Source: Flavobacteriaceae bacterium (lineage in GTDB: Bacteria; Bacteroidota; Bacteroidia; Flavobacteriales; Flavobacteriaceae). From it: 41,804 bases of DNA. The DNA lies in contig JABDNM010000028.1 in the NCBI GenBank assembly GCA_013043825.1, positions 1-41,804 on the forward strand. Reading direction: 5' to 3'. The notes below the pieces were generated by a model. It saw only the letters and a list, made by a program, of their open reading frames with translations, was not told the origin of the DNA and made no database searches. Both the position numbers and the translations under genes were made by a program. Below, piece after piece: positions 7,431 to 14,829 of this stretch. The stretch's first letter is position 1, and every line of letters begins with the position of its first letter.

Positions 7431-8144
7431 TTAATTCTTTTCTGCCTGTTTTTCGGCTTCGGCTTTCATTTTATCGTTAGGCACGATCACTATGTTTACA
7501 CGTCTGTTTTGAGCTCTTCCCTCGGCTGTATCGTTGGTTGCGATGGGGCTGGATTCACCAAACCAATTGGTATTGAATCTACCCGGGCTCAATCCTTTGG
7601 GACCGGTAAAATAGTTCGTAACCGATTGGGCCCTGTTCTTGGAAAGAGTCATATTATATTCCTCGGCACCCACACTATCTGTGTGCCCAACCACGAGAAC
7701 ATCCGTATCTGGAAATTCAACAAGCACGGCGGCTAACCTGTCCAGGGTGACCTGAGAATCCGCATTTATGTTATACTTGTTAGTGTCAAAATACACCCCG
7801 CTATTCTCGCCGTCGAAAGTAATGACAATTCCATCATCTACACGTTCTACTTTGGCTCCCGGAACTTCTTCTTCAATTTTCTGTGCATTTTTGTCCATTT
7901 TGGCCCCAATCAGGACACCAGCGGCGCCACCTACGACACCTCCAACAACGGCTCCAATTTCACCATTTCCTCCTTTGCCAACATTGTTGCCCAATATCGC
8001 ACCAATGACCGCTCCTCCAGCAGCACCAATAACGGCACCCTTCTGTTTATTATTCGCATTCCTTGTAGCCTCACAGCTCATAAGTCCAACTATCATAATC
8101 GCGGACATTGCAAGCATCGCTATTTTTTTAATTATATTTTTCAT
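7431..8144 (-). CDS. OmpA-family lipoprotein with glycine-zipper segment
   Basis: A 237-residue protein with a lipoprotein signal ending in 'VGLMSC' (Cys24), so it is probably anchored in the outer membrane. Residues about 36-85 form a Gly/Ala-rich zipper ('GAVIGAAGGAVIGAILG') that may span or insert in a membrane. The C-terminal OmpA domain has the peptidoglycan-binding signature 'VVGHTDSVGAEEYNMTLSKNRA' and 'GRAQNRRVNIVIVP'. It would tie the outer membrane to the cell wall. It sits three bases downstream of the lipocalin-like gene, so they form a two-gene operon, ended by the hairpin at 7378-7408. Family assignment is secure. Confidence 0.92.
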   Translation of the reverse strand: MKNIIKKIAMLAMSAIMIVGLMSCEATRNANNKQKGAVIGAAGGAVIGAILGNNVGKGGNGEIGAVVGGVVGGAAGVLIGAKMDKNAQKIEEEVPGAKVERVDDGIVITFDGENSGVYFDTNKYNINADSQVTLDRLAAVLVEFPDTDVLVVGHTDSVGAEEYNMTLSKNRAQSVTNYFTGPKGLSPGRFNTNWFGESSPIATNDTAEGRAQNRRVNIVIVPNDKMKAEAEKQAEKN

Positions 8145-8147
8145 GTT

Positions 8148-8624
8148 TTATTCAATTTTTGAGAAATTCATACTTATTGTAAAAGGCTTACCTTCCAGGC
8201 TTACTGTTTGCTCCCATTGGATGGACGATTCGCTCAATTGTGCCAAACGTAGCCGGAAGCCTATGTTGTCCTCAGATTTTTTCTTTTCATTGGTTGGTTT
8301 AAGCAGAAAATCATACAATCCAGTCGACTGGTCGATCTCCTGTATGGTAAAAATAAAGAATCGCTCTCCCGATGGACAATTCGAATTGGCAATGGTATAA
8401 TTCCCTGTATTGTTATTAGGAATGAATCGCCAGGTGCTTCCTTCAAAACATTCTCGGGATGTATCATTCAATAATTGAACCGTAAATGTTCCTGGTTCAC
8501 TATATGAAATTTTGTCCAGGCTCCAGAAACCCTTGATCACCTTCCGTGATTCAATAACAGTTTTCGGGGTTCCGCATGAGGCCGCAATCCCCATGAGAAC
8601 CACTAAAATCAATATTTTTTTCAT
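8148..8624 (-). CDS. Lipocalin-like lipoprotein
   Basis: A 158-residue protein with a lipoprotein signal 'LVVLMGIAASC' (Cys17). The mature part begins with 'IKGFWSLDKISYSEPGTF', a pattern of the Bacteroidota lipocalin-like family, and continues with alternating beta strands, including 'STWRFIPNNNTGNYTI'. These proteins are small beta-barrels thought to bind hydrophobic ligands, but no function is established for this group. It is the promoter-proximal gene of a pair with the OmpA protein, hinting at a shared envelope role. The call rests on remembered family similarity. Confidence 0.75.
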   Translation of the reverse strand: MKKILILVVLMGIAASCGTPKTVIESRKVIKGFWSLDKISYSEPGTFTVQLLNDTSRECFEGSTWRFIPNNNTGNYTIANSNCPSGERFFIFTIQEIDQSTGLYDFLLKPTNEKKKSEDNIGFRLRLAQLSESSIQWEQTVSLEGKPFTISMNFSKIE

Positions 8625-8671
8625 AAATAGATGGTTTTAAAATTCAGCAATAATGTTCGTTTAGTGTTACT

Positions 8672-8699
8672 TAAAGATAGTATAAAAATTACTATCCAA
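8672..8699 (-). promoter_or_regulatory. Promoter of the lipocalin-ompA pair with overlapping inverted repeat
   Basis: Read on the minus strand, TTG (8699-8697) is followed after 17 bases by TATCTTTA (8679-8672), close to the Bacteroidota -33/-7 consensus TTG...TAnnTTTG. A perfect 7-bp inverted repeat GATAGTA-N7-TACTATC (8676-8696) fills the spacer and part of the -7 box, where a repressor would sit. Expected transcription start is about 40 bases before the ATG at 8624. Confidence 0.5.
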
Positions 8700-8744
8700 T
8701 TATGCAAGAATTTTCTTTCAGAACAGAGAATCTATTTTGCGTCA

Positions 8745-10748
8745 CTAGTATTCCAACAACTGTAATAGGGTTTCCTTAAAGCGTTTCCGAGGCAAGTAAT
8801 TGTCCTCTAAGGAGGATGCAAACGGAATGGGTGTTTCGAGGCTCGCCACCCTGCGAACGGGAGCATCGAGAAATTCGAAGCAATGTTCAGAGATCAATGC
8901 AGATATATCACTTGCAATTCCCCCAAAAAGAGAATCCTCCTGCAAGATGATCACTTTTCCTGTTTTCTTTACCGATTCGAAAATGGCTTCTGTGTCCAAC
9001 GGTGATAAGGTGCGTAAATCGAGTAAATCCACCGATGTATCTATATCTTCCAATGTCTCCAAGGCCCAGTGAACCCCTGCTCCATAAGTAATCACTGAAA
9101 TATCTTCACCTTCTCTCAACCTGGCCGCTTTTCCAAAAGGCAACGTATAATATTCGGTAGGGACATCTTGCCTGATCGAGCGGTACAATGCCTTGTGTTC
9201 AAAAAACAAGACCGGATTGGGATCTTCAATCGCAGTAGCAAGCAATCCTTTCGCATCGAATGGAAAAGCCGGGTAAACGACTTTTAACCCAGGAGTGTGC
9301 GTAAACCAGGCTTCGTTTGTCTGACTATGAAACGGACCGGCGCCTACCCCGGCCCCACAGGGCATTCTAATTACCACGTCGGCCGCCTGGCCCCAGCGAT
9401 AACTTGATTTCGCAAGGTGATTAATGATGGGATTAAAACCTGAAGTCACAAAATCGGCAAACTGCATCTCCACGATAGACTTCATTCCGTTGATGGATAA
9501 TCCCATAGCGGCAGATACGATCGCGCTCTCACAAATAGGTGTATTTCTTACTCGCGCCTGACCGAATTTCTCCAGGAATCCTTCGGTGATCTTGAAAACT
9601 CCGCCATATTCGGCTATATCCTGTCCCAAGATCACGCTATTCTCATGGCGCTCCATCGATTGCATCAAACCTTGAGAAATTGCATCGACGAACCGAATAT
9701 TTTCTATCTCAGTATTTGGTTTAACTTCTTGATATACAAACTCTTGATATACATTATCTAATTCATTAATAGAATCTGAAGTTGTGTCTTCTTCACCAAA
9801 TGCCAGTTCGAGATTTGTATCGATCTCTTTTTTTATTTCCTCCTTGATTTTATTGATCTCCTGTTCGGTGATCCAATTTTTTTCCAGCAGATAAGCCTCG
9901 TAGTTGGCAATAGGGTCCTTTTGAGCCCAGGCTTCCATCAATTCTTCCGGCACATATTTGGTTCCACTAGCCTCTTCATGGCCTCTCATTCGAAACGTTT
10001 TGAATTCAAGCAACACAGGGCGTGGGTTGGAGCGCATGCTGTTTGCAATATCATTCACTTTGGTGAATACCTCTAGAATATTATTTCCGTCGATCATGTG
10101 TGCCTCCATACCGTAACCTACACCACGATCCACCAGATTTTCACAATTGTATTGCTCATTGGTAGGTGTTGAAAGTCCGTAGCCGTTATTTTCAATGCAA
10201 AAAAGGACAGGAAGTTTCCACACCGACGCGATATTCAGGGCCTCGTGGATATCTCCTTCACTGGTTCCTCCCTCTCCGGTAAAGACAGCACAGACCTGGT
10301 TATTTCCTTTCAAAAGATTTCCCAGAGCGATCCCGTCGGCTACTCCAAATTGAGGCCCTAAATGGGAGATCATCCCTACGATCTTGTATTCCTGCGTACC
10401 AAAATGAAAACTTCGATCACGCCCTTTGGTAAAACCGCTCGCTTTTCCCTGCCACTGCGCGAATAAACGGTTCAATGGAATTCCCCGAGTAGTAAATACG
10501 CCTAAATTGCGATGCATGGGTAAAATGTATTCCTCGCTTTGAAGTGCGGAAGTCACCCCTATCGAAATCGCCTCCTGCCCTATCCCGCTGAACCATTTGG
10601 AAATCTTACCTTGACGCAATAGAATGAGCATCTTTTCCTCGATGAGTCGAGGCCTCAACATATTAATGTAAAGCTGGCGCAGTGTTTCGGCATCCAATCC
10701 GTCTGGATCATAATTGAAGTGGATAGAAGAACTGGTTTGGGAATCCAT
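8745..10748 (-). CDS. 2-oxo acid dehydrogenase E1, fused alpha and beta subunits
   Basis: A single-chain thiamine-diphosphate E1, probably of the branched-chain 2-oxo acid (or pyruvate) dehydrogenase complex, which decarboxylates the acid and passes the acyl group to lipoyl-E2. The N-terminal half is the alpha subunit, with 'FSGIGQEAIS', 'MHRNLGVF' and the ThDP signature from 'GEGGTSEGDIHEALN' to 'CIENNGYG'. The C-terminal half is the beta subunit ('ILGQDIAEYGGVFKITEG', 'EMQFADFVTSGFNP', 'HSQTNEAWF'). The fusion is common in Bacteroidota. The track start at 10793 is GTG; I prefer the ATG at 10748 (MDSQTSSSIHFNYDP, 667 residues), which fits the family's short N-terminus. No E2 gene lies nearby. 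It is divergent from the oxygenase operon. Confidence 0.92.
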   Translation of the reverse strand: MDSQTSSSIHFNYDPDGLDAETLRQLYINMLRPRLIEEKMLILLRQGKISKWFSGIGQEAISIGVTSALQSEEYILPMHRNLGVFTTRGIPLNRLFAQWQGKASGFTKGRDRSFHFGTQEYKIVGMISHLGPQFGVADGIALGNLLKGNNQVCAVFTGEGGTSEGDIHEALNIASVWKLPVLFCIENNGYGLSTPTNEQYNCENLVDRGVGYGMEAHMIDGNNILEVFTKVNDIANSMRSNPRPVLLEFKTFRMRGHEEASGTKYVPEELMEAWAQKDPIANYEAYLLEKNWITEQEINKIKEEIKKEIDTNLELAFGEEDTTSDSINELDNVYQEFVYQEVKPNTEIENIRFVDAISQGLMQSMERHENSVILGQDIAEYGGVFKITEGFLEKFGQARVRNTPICESAIVSAAMGLSINGMKSIVEMQFADFVTSGFNPIINHLAKSSYRWGQAADVVIRMPCGAGVGAGPFHSQTNEAWFTHTPGLKVVYPAFPFDAKGLLATAIEDPNPVLFFEHKALYRSIRQDVPTEYYTLPFGKAARLREGEDISVITYGAGVHWALETLEDIDTSVDLLDLRTLSPLDTEAIFESVKKTGKVIILQEDSLFGGIASDISALISEHCFEFLDAPVRRVASLETPIPFASSLEDNYLPRKRFKETLLQLLEY

Positions 10749-10841
10749 GGGCTTGATTTGACGAATCAAATGTAGAAAAATTCCCATAGCCACCCCACGA
10801 TTTACTGGAATTTTTAGCTTCCTAATCCACCGTATAATTGG

Positions 10842-10849
10842 TATATTTG
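10842..10849 (+). promoter_or_regulatory. -7 box (TATATTTG) of the oxygenase-SUI1-phosphorylase operon
   Basis: TATATTTG is an exact match to the Bacteroidota -7 consensus TAnnTTTG, 22 bases before the ATG at 10872. No good -33 TTTG is seen at the usual distance. The region 10749-10871 also has to hold the divergent promoter of the E1 gene, for which I see no clear box. Confidence 0.5.
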
Positions 10850-10871
10850 TATAGCTTTAAAGACGAACGTT

Positions 10872-11822
10872 ATGAACAATATACCCAGTGTGGACCTTTC
10901 CGATTTCCTTTCGGATAACCATGAGAAAAAACAGAAATTCGTTGATGAGATTGGAAAGGCATATGAAGAAATCGGATTTGTGTCCTTAAAGAATCATTTT
11001 TTAAGTGATGAACTCGTAGCAGACCTATACAAAGAGGTAAAGGCTTTTTTCGCTTTAGATTTAGAAACCAAAAGAAAATATGAGATCGAAGGCCTTGGTG
11101 GTCAGCGTGGCTATGTTTCCTTCGGAAAAGAGCATGCGAAAGGAAAAAAAGAAGGAGACTTGAAGGAATTCTGGCATTTTGGGCAAGAACCTGAGGCGAA
11201 TGCAAATCTTCCTGAGGAATATCCCGATAATGTTCAGGTTTCCGAATTACCCAAATTCAATAAGGTAGGTATGCAGGCCTATCGACAACTGGAAAAGACC
11301 GGCATTTATGTGTTAAGGGCCTTGGCCTTATATATCGGGGTTGATGAATTCTACTTCGACCATTGGGCGAAAAACGGGAATTCAATTTTGAGACCTATCC
11401 ACTACCCTCCCATTACGGAGGAACCCAAAGGAGCGGTACGTGCCGGCGCCCATGGTGATATCAATTTGATCACTTTGCTCATGGGTGCTTCCAGCGGTGG
11501 TTTGCAGGTACTTCGGAAAGATGGAGAATGGATGGATGCCATTCCCGAAGAAGACGAGCTTGTTATAAACGTTGGTGATATGCTGGAGCGGCACACTAAC
11601 AATAAGTTGCGTTCTACGATTCACCGTGTAGTAAACCCACCCAGGGAACAATGGGGAAAACCTCGCTACTCCATTCCATTCTTTATGCATCCTCGTGGAG
11701 ACATGGACCTAAGTTGTATGCCGGAGTGTGTGGATGCCGAACACCCCAAAGCATTCGACGATATTACTGCCGGCGAATTCTTACACCAGCGTCTGGTTGA
11801 CATCGGACTTATAAAAAAGTAA
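10872..11822 (+). CDS. Isopenicillin-N-synthase-like 2-oxoglutarate/Fe(II) dioxygenase
   Basis: A 316-residue oxygenase of the IPNS/DIOX fold. The N-terminal DIOX_N segment begins 'IPSVDLSDFL'. The iron ligands are 'GAHGDINLITLL' (HxD) and the distal His in 'LRSTIHRVVNP', followed by the co-substrate pair 'RYSIPFF' (RxS). It would use 2-oxoglutarate, or act like IPNS without it, to hydroxylate or desaturate a small molecule. The substrate is unknown. It is the first gene of a four-gene plus-strand operon in which every junction overlaps, here TAATG with the SUI1-like gene. The partner genes do not point to an obvious pathway. Confidence 0.9.
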   Translation: MNNIPSVDLSDFLSDNHEKKQKFVDEIGKAYEEIGFVSLKNHFLSDELVADLYKEVKAFFALDLETKRKYEIEGLGGQRGYVSFGKEHAKGKKEGDLKEFWHFGQEPEANANLPEEYPDNVQVSELPKFNKVGMQAYRQLEKTGIYVLRALALYIGVDEFYFDHWAKNGNSILRPIHYPPITEEPKGAVRAGAHGDINLITLLMGASSGGLQVLRKDGEWMDAIPEEDELVINVGDMLERHTNNKLRSTIHRVVNPPREQWGKPRYSIPFFMHPRGDMDLSCMPECVDAEHPKAFDDITAGEFLHQRLVDIGLIKK

Positions 11823-12160
11823 TGGATATACAGGACCAGTTAAAAAAATTATTCCCGGAGCATATTTCAGAAGAATCTCCTTCCGAAGAAAAAAAAGCGC
11901 CCCAGGGACCTCCTCTCTGGTTGCAGGACGACCCGCTAATATGTAAGTACGAAAAACGCAAGGGTAAACCTATTACCATTATTGAAGGGTATACAGGTGC
12001 CCGAAGCGATTTCAAGCAATTGGCCAAAGAATTGAAACAACTGCTGGGTGTGGGTGGAAGTTTTAAAAATGAGCAGATCATCATTCAGGGCGATTACCGG
12101 GACAAGATCATGCGATTTTTACAAGAGAAAGGTTTCAAAACCAAACGAGTTGGTGGATGA
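11822..12160 (+). CDS. SUI1/eIF1-like translation factor (YciH family)
   Basis: A 112-residue protein whose C-terminal 70 residues are a SUI1 domain: 'RKGKPITIIEGYTGARSDFK', 'LAKELKQLLGVGGSFKN' and 'IIIQGDYRDKIMRFLQEKGF'. The first 35 residues are acidic and Pro-rich, probably disordered. Bacterial YciH relatives bind the small ribosomal subunit and can affect initiation fidelity; their physiological role is not settled. It overlaps the oxygenase stop (TAATG) and the phosphorylase start (ATGA). Being wedged inside a metabolic operon is typical of compact Bacteroidota operons and need not mean a shared function. Confidence 0.9.
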   Translation: MDIQDQLKKLFPEHISEESPSEEKKAPQGPPLWLQDDPLICKYEKRKGKPITIIEGYTGARSDFKQLAKELKQLLGVGGSFKNEQIIIQGDYRDKIMRFLQEKGFKTKRVGG

Positions 12161-13026
12161 AACTATCTGAATCTGAACTCATACTCAACCCAGATGGCAG
12201 CATCTACCACCTTCATTTAAAGCCTGGGCAAGTTGCTACCACGATCCTAACGGTAGGTGATCCCGGCCGTGTAAGTGAAATCACCCGGCATTTTGATCGA
12301 ATTGAAAACAGCGTTCAGAAACGTGAATTCAAGTCGGAGACAGGGTATTACAAAGGAAAACATTTAACTGTCATTTCTACAGGCATTGGCACCGACAATA
12401 TAGATATTGTCATAAACGAATTGGATGCCCTCTTCAACATAGATTTTAGCACTCGTACGATCCGGAAGGAATTCACACAGCTTGAATTCATACGGGTGGG
12501 AACCAGTGGGGCTGTTCAGGAGGACATTCCTGTAGATAGCCTGGTTGTCTCCGAAAAGGCCATTGGATTGGATAATTTGTTCCAGTTTTATGAGCAGGTG
12601 GAGCGTTCAGATAAGGCGCTTGCTGAAGCCTTTATGAAACATACCGAATGGGATCAAAGGTGGTCTCGGCCTTATGCTGTTCATGCAGATAAGGAGTTAT
12701 TAAAACGATTTGAGAGCGACCGGTTTCAACGAGGAATAACGGTCACCAGCGTTGGTTTTTATGGGCCTCAAGGGAGAGCTTTGAGATTGCGGTTGAAGGA
12801 CGATCGACTGAACGAAAAAATTGCCAGTTTCGAGCATGAGGGAAGTCGAATCGCCAATTTCGAGATGGAAACTTCGGCAATCTATAAAATGGCTCACCTA
12901 CTGGGACACCGGGCGATATCCCTCAATACTATATTAGCGAACAGGGCTACCAAAGCCTTCAGCAGAGATACGGCTGCATCGGTCGAACACCTTATCACCT
13001 CCACTTTAAACCTGCTTGTGCAATGA
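12157..13026 (+). CDS. Nucleoside phosphorylase (uridine-phosphorylase-like)
   Basis: A 289-residue member of the PNP/UDP phosphorylase family, which splits nucleosides with phosphate to free base and ribose-1-phosphate. Recognisable elements are the phosphate-binding 'VGDPGRV' near residues 34-40, 'STGIGTDNIDIVINEL', 'FIRVGTSGAVQ' and the ribose-contacting 'NFEMETSAIYKMA' near 231-243. The order and spacing fit uridine phosphorylases best, but base specificity cannot be fixed by eye. The start overlaps the SUI1-like gene (ATGA at 12157-12160), and the end overlaps the following gene in the same way. Confidence 0.88.
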   Translation: MKLSESELILNPDGSIYHLHLKPGQVATTILTVGDPGRVSEITRHFDRIENSVQKREFKSETGYYKGKHLTVISTGIGTDNIDIVINELDALFNIDFSTRTIRKEFTQLEFIRVGTSGAVQEDIPVDSLVVSEKAIGLDNLFQFYEQVERSDKALAEAFMKHTEWDQRWSRPYAVHADKELLKRFESDRFQRGITVTSVGFYGPQGRALRLRLKDDRLNEKIASFEHEGSRIANFEMETSAIYKMAHLLGHRAISLNTILANRATKAFSRDTAASVEHLITSTLNLLVQ

Positions 13027-13883
13027 AAAAAATGCTCATAGGTGGCGTACCAGAACATTTCAACCTGCCTTGGTATCTAACCCTCCGGGACAAAAAGTAC
13101 CAGGAAGTGGGGATAAACCTGAGATGGACCGATTTTTATGGCGGTACCGGTCAGATGTGTAAAGCACTTCGGAATAAAGAAATCGATATGGCGGTCATTC
13201 TTACCGAGGGAATTGTTCGCGACATTATCAAAGGAAATGAATGCAAGATCGTCCAGGTTTTCGTTAAATCACCTTTGATTTGGGGCATTCATGTGGCCGA
13301 TAATTCATCCTATCAAGAGCTAGAGGATCTAAAAGGTACAGCGGCAGCGATTAGCAGATACGGGAGCGGCTCACATCTCATGGCATTTGTCAATGCCGAA
13401 CGACAAGGGTGGAATGTTGAAACTGATCTCGAGTTTGAAGTGATCAAGAATTTGGATGGCGCCCTGGAAAATCTTCCCTTGGGAAATGGTGATTATTTCA
13501 TGTGGGAAAAATTCACCACCAAACCGTATGTGGATCAGGGTATTTTTCGCCTGCTGGGAGAATGTCCTACCCCCTGGCCCTGTTTTGTGATCGCGGTGAG
13601 AGACGATGTGCTCGAAGAAGATCGGGAATCTGTACAAAAGATCCTGAATATAATAAATGACAACACCCGCACTTTCAAGGACCTGCCGGGAATCGATTCG
13701 ATGATATCGAAAAGGTACGATCAAAAGATCGAAGATGTTCGCTTGTGGCTTTCGTTAACACGATGGTCGCAAAGCAATATTGCAGAGGAAGAACTAACTA
13801 AAATACAGGAGAAATTAGTTCAGTTAGACCTGATCGATGAAGTTTGGCCGTCCAACAGAATTCTGTATAATTTCGAGTCATAA
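13023..13883 (+). CDS. Substrate-binding-like protein without signal peptide (NMT1/THI5 or CA3427-like fold)
   Basis: A 286-residue protein resembling periplasmic binding proteins of the NMT1/THI5 type: 'FNLPWYLTLRDKKYQEVGIN', 'GGTGQMCKALRNKEIDMAVI', 'SRYGSGSHLMAF'. It starts MKKMLIGGVPEHFN with no hydrophobic signal, so it should be cytosolic, and no permease or ATPase gene is near. It resembles the small group typified by Candida CA3427, cytosolic binding-protein-like proteins of unknown role; that link is from memory. Possible roles are sensing or sequestering a ligand, or an enzymatic use as in Thi5 (pyrimidine synthesis for thiamine). The Thi5 Cys-rich iron motif is not visible. It ends the oxygenase operon, its start overlapping the phosphorylase stop by ATGA. 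Confidence 0.75.
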   Translation: MKKMLIGGVPEHFNLPWYLTLRDKKYQEVGINLRWTDFYGGTGQMCKALRNKEIDMAVILTEGIVRDIIKGNECKIVQVFVKSPLIWGIHVADNSSYQELEDLKGTAAAISRYGSGSHLMAFVNAERQGWNVETDLEFEVIKNLDGALENLPLGNGDYFMWEKFTTKPYVDQGIFRLLGECPTPWPCFVIAVRDDVLEEDRESVQKILNIINDNTRTFKDLPGIDSMISKRYDQKIEDVRLWLSLTRWSQSNIAEEELTKIQEKLVQLDLIDEVWPSNRILYNFES

Positions 13884-13950
13884 ATTTTTTTTATGAATCT
13901 TACGCAACCCTTTTCAATGGTCATCCTCTTATTACCAAACAATCGATATA

Positions 13951-14058
13951 ATGACCACATTTTTAATAGTTTTGGGGGCACTGCTGGTCACTAACTTCCT
14001 GTTACTTCAATTCAGTTGTAACGATACTACCGAGCCGGACTTCCCGGAGGAGGAATAG
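13951..14058 (+). CDS. Small membrane/lipoprotein-like ORF (35 residues)
   Basis: Too short for the track. The frame reads MTTFLIVLGALLVTNFLLLQ, then FSCNDTTEPDFPEEE and TAG. A 19-residue hydrophobic helix is followed by a Cys in 'LLLQFSC' and an acidic, Pro-containing tail, so it could be a tiny anchored membrane protein or a minimal lipoprotein. It fills most of the gap between the oxygenase operon and ung, 67 bases after the former. I do not recognise a function. The evidence is its coherent membrane-tail layout and ATG start only. Confidence 0.5.
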   Translation: MTTFLIVLGALLVTNFLLLQFSCNDTTEPDFPEEE

Positions 14059-14070
14059 ACCACGCTCCTT

Positions 14071-14736
14071 TTACCAATCAATCGCATTTTTCCCTTGATT
14101 CTGCAGGTATTTATTTGCCTTGCTGAAATGTTTATTTCCAAACCAATAGCCTCGGTTAGCGCTAAGTGGTGATGGATGGCCACTGGAAAGCACCAGGTGT
14201 TTTGAGGTATCGATCTTGGAGCCCTTGCGTTTGGCGTAGCCTCCCCATAGCATGAATACGAGTCCTTCCCTTTTCTGAGATAGTTTTTTAATAACTGCAT
14301 CTGTGAAAAGTTCCCATCCTTTATTTTGATGACTTCCCGCCTGCTGTGCCCGCACTGTTAAAGTAGCATTCAGTAATAAAACTCCCTGATCTGCCCATTG
14401 TTCCAGGTTCCCTGTCTTCGAGGACTTCCTTCCCAGATCATCTTCAATTTCTTTGAACATATTTTGCAAGGATGGTGGAACAGCAACACCATCGGCAACC
14501 GAAAAACAAAGACCATTAGCCTGCCCTGGGCCGTGATAGGGATCCTGTCCAAGTACTATTACTTTTACCTCCTCGAAGGGAGTATGATCGAAGGCCGCGA
14601 AGATTTTCTTCCCAGGAGGATAACAGGTATTTTTGTTATACTCATCACGTACAAATTGGATGAGCTCCATGAAGTACGGTTTTTCAAATTCTCCGTTGAG
14701 TTCCTCCTGCCAGGAAGGATGAATATTTACAGGCAT
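14071..14736 (-). CDS. ung: Uracil-DNA glycosylase (family 1)
   Basis: Removes uracil from DNA as the first step of base-excision repair. The family 1 motifs are all present: the water-activating Asp in 'LGQDPYHGPGQANGL', 'PPSLQNMFKEI', 'QGVLLLNATLTVR' and the leucine-loop motif 'HPSPLSANRGYW'. I moved the start from 14775 to the ATG at 14736 (MPVNIHPSWQEEL, 221 residues), which fits the family N-terminus. The gene ends 12 bases from the small ORF on the other strand and is divergent from mutS2, with both repair genes sharing the control region 14737-14829. Confidence 0.95.
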   Translation of the reverse strand: MPVNIHPSWQEELNGEFEKPYFMELIQFVRDEYNKNTCYPPGKKIFAAFDHTPFEEVKVIVLGQDPYHGPGQANGLCFSVADGVAVPPSLQNMFKEIEDDLGRKSSKTGNLEQWADQGVLLLNATLTVRAQQAGSHQNKGWELFTDAVIKKLSQKREGLVFMLWGGYAKRKGSKIDTSKHLVLSSGHPSPLSANRGYWFGNKHFSKANKYLQNQGKNAIDW

Positions 14737-14792
14737 TATTCGTATTTTTGCTTCTGTAAAAATAGTTTTTTTCACCCAGTTGTAGGCGTAGG

Positions 14793-14823
14793 TTTTCTGA
14801 AACTACTTTTACATTTTCTGAAA
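14793..14823. repeat. Two TTTTCTGAAA direct repeats in the ung-mutS2 divergent region
   Basis: TTTTCTGAAA occurs at 14793-14802 and 14814-14823, with starts 21 bases apart, or two helical turns. Each contains the near-palindrome TTTC-T-GAAA. TACTTTTA between them (14803-14810) could be a -7 box for mutS2 with TTG about 21 bases upstream. This layout would suit an operator. Confidence 0.35.
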
Positions 14824-14829
14824 TGATCC

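Noticed and set aside
7768-8400. 210-residue plus-strand ORF across the OmpA and lipocalin-like genes
   Set aside because: It spans the ends of two well-supported genes on the other strand. Its Pro/Thr/Ala-rich start is the reverse of the glycine-zipper codons.
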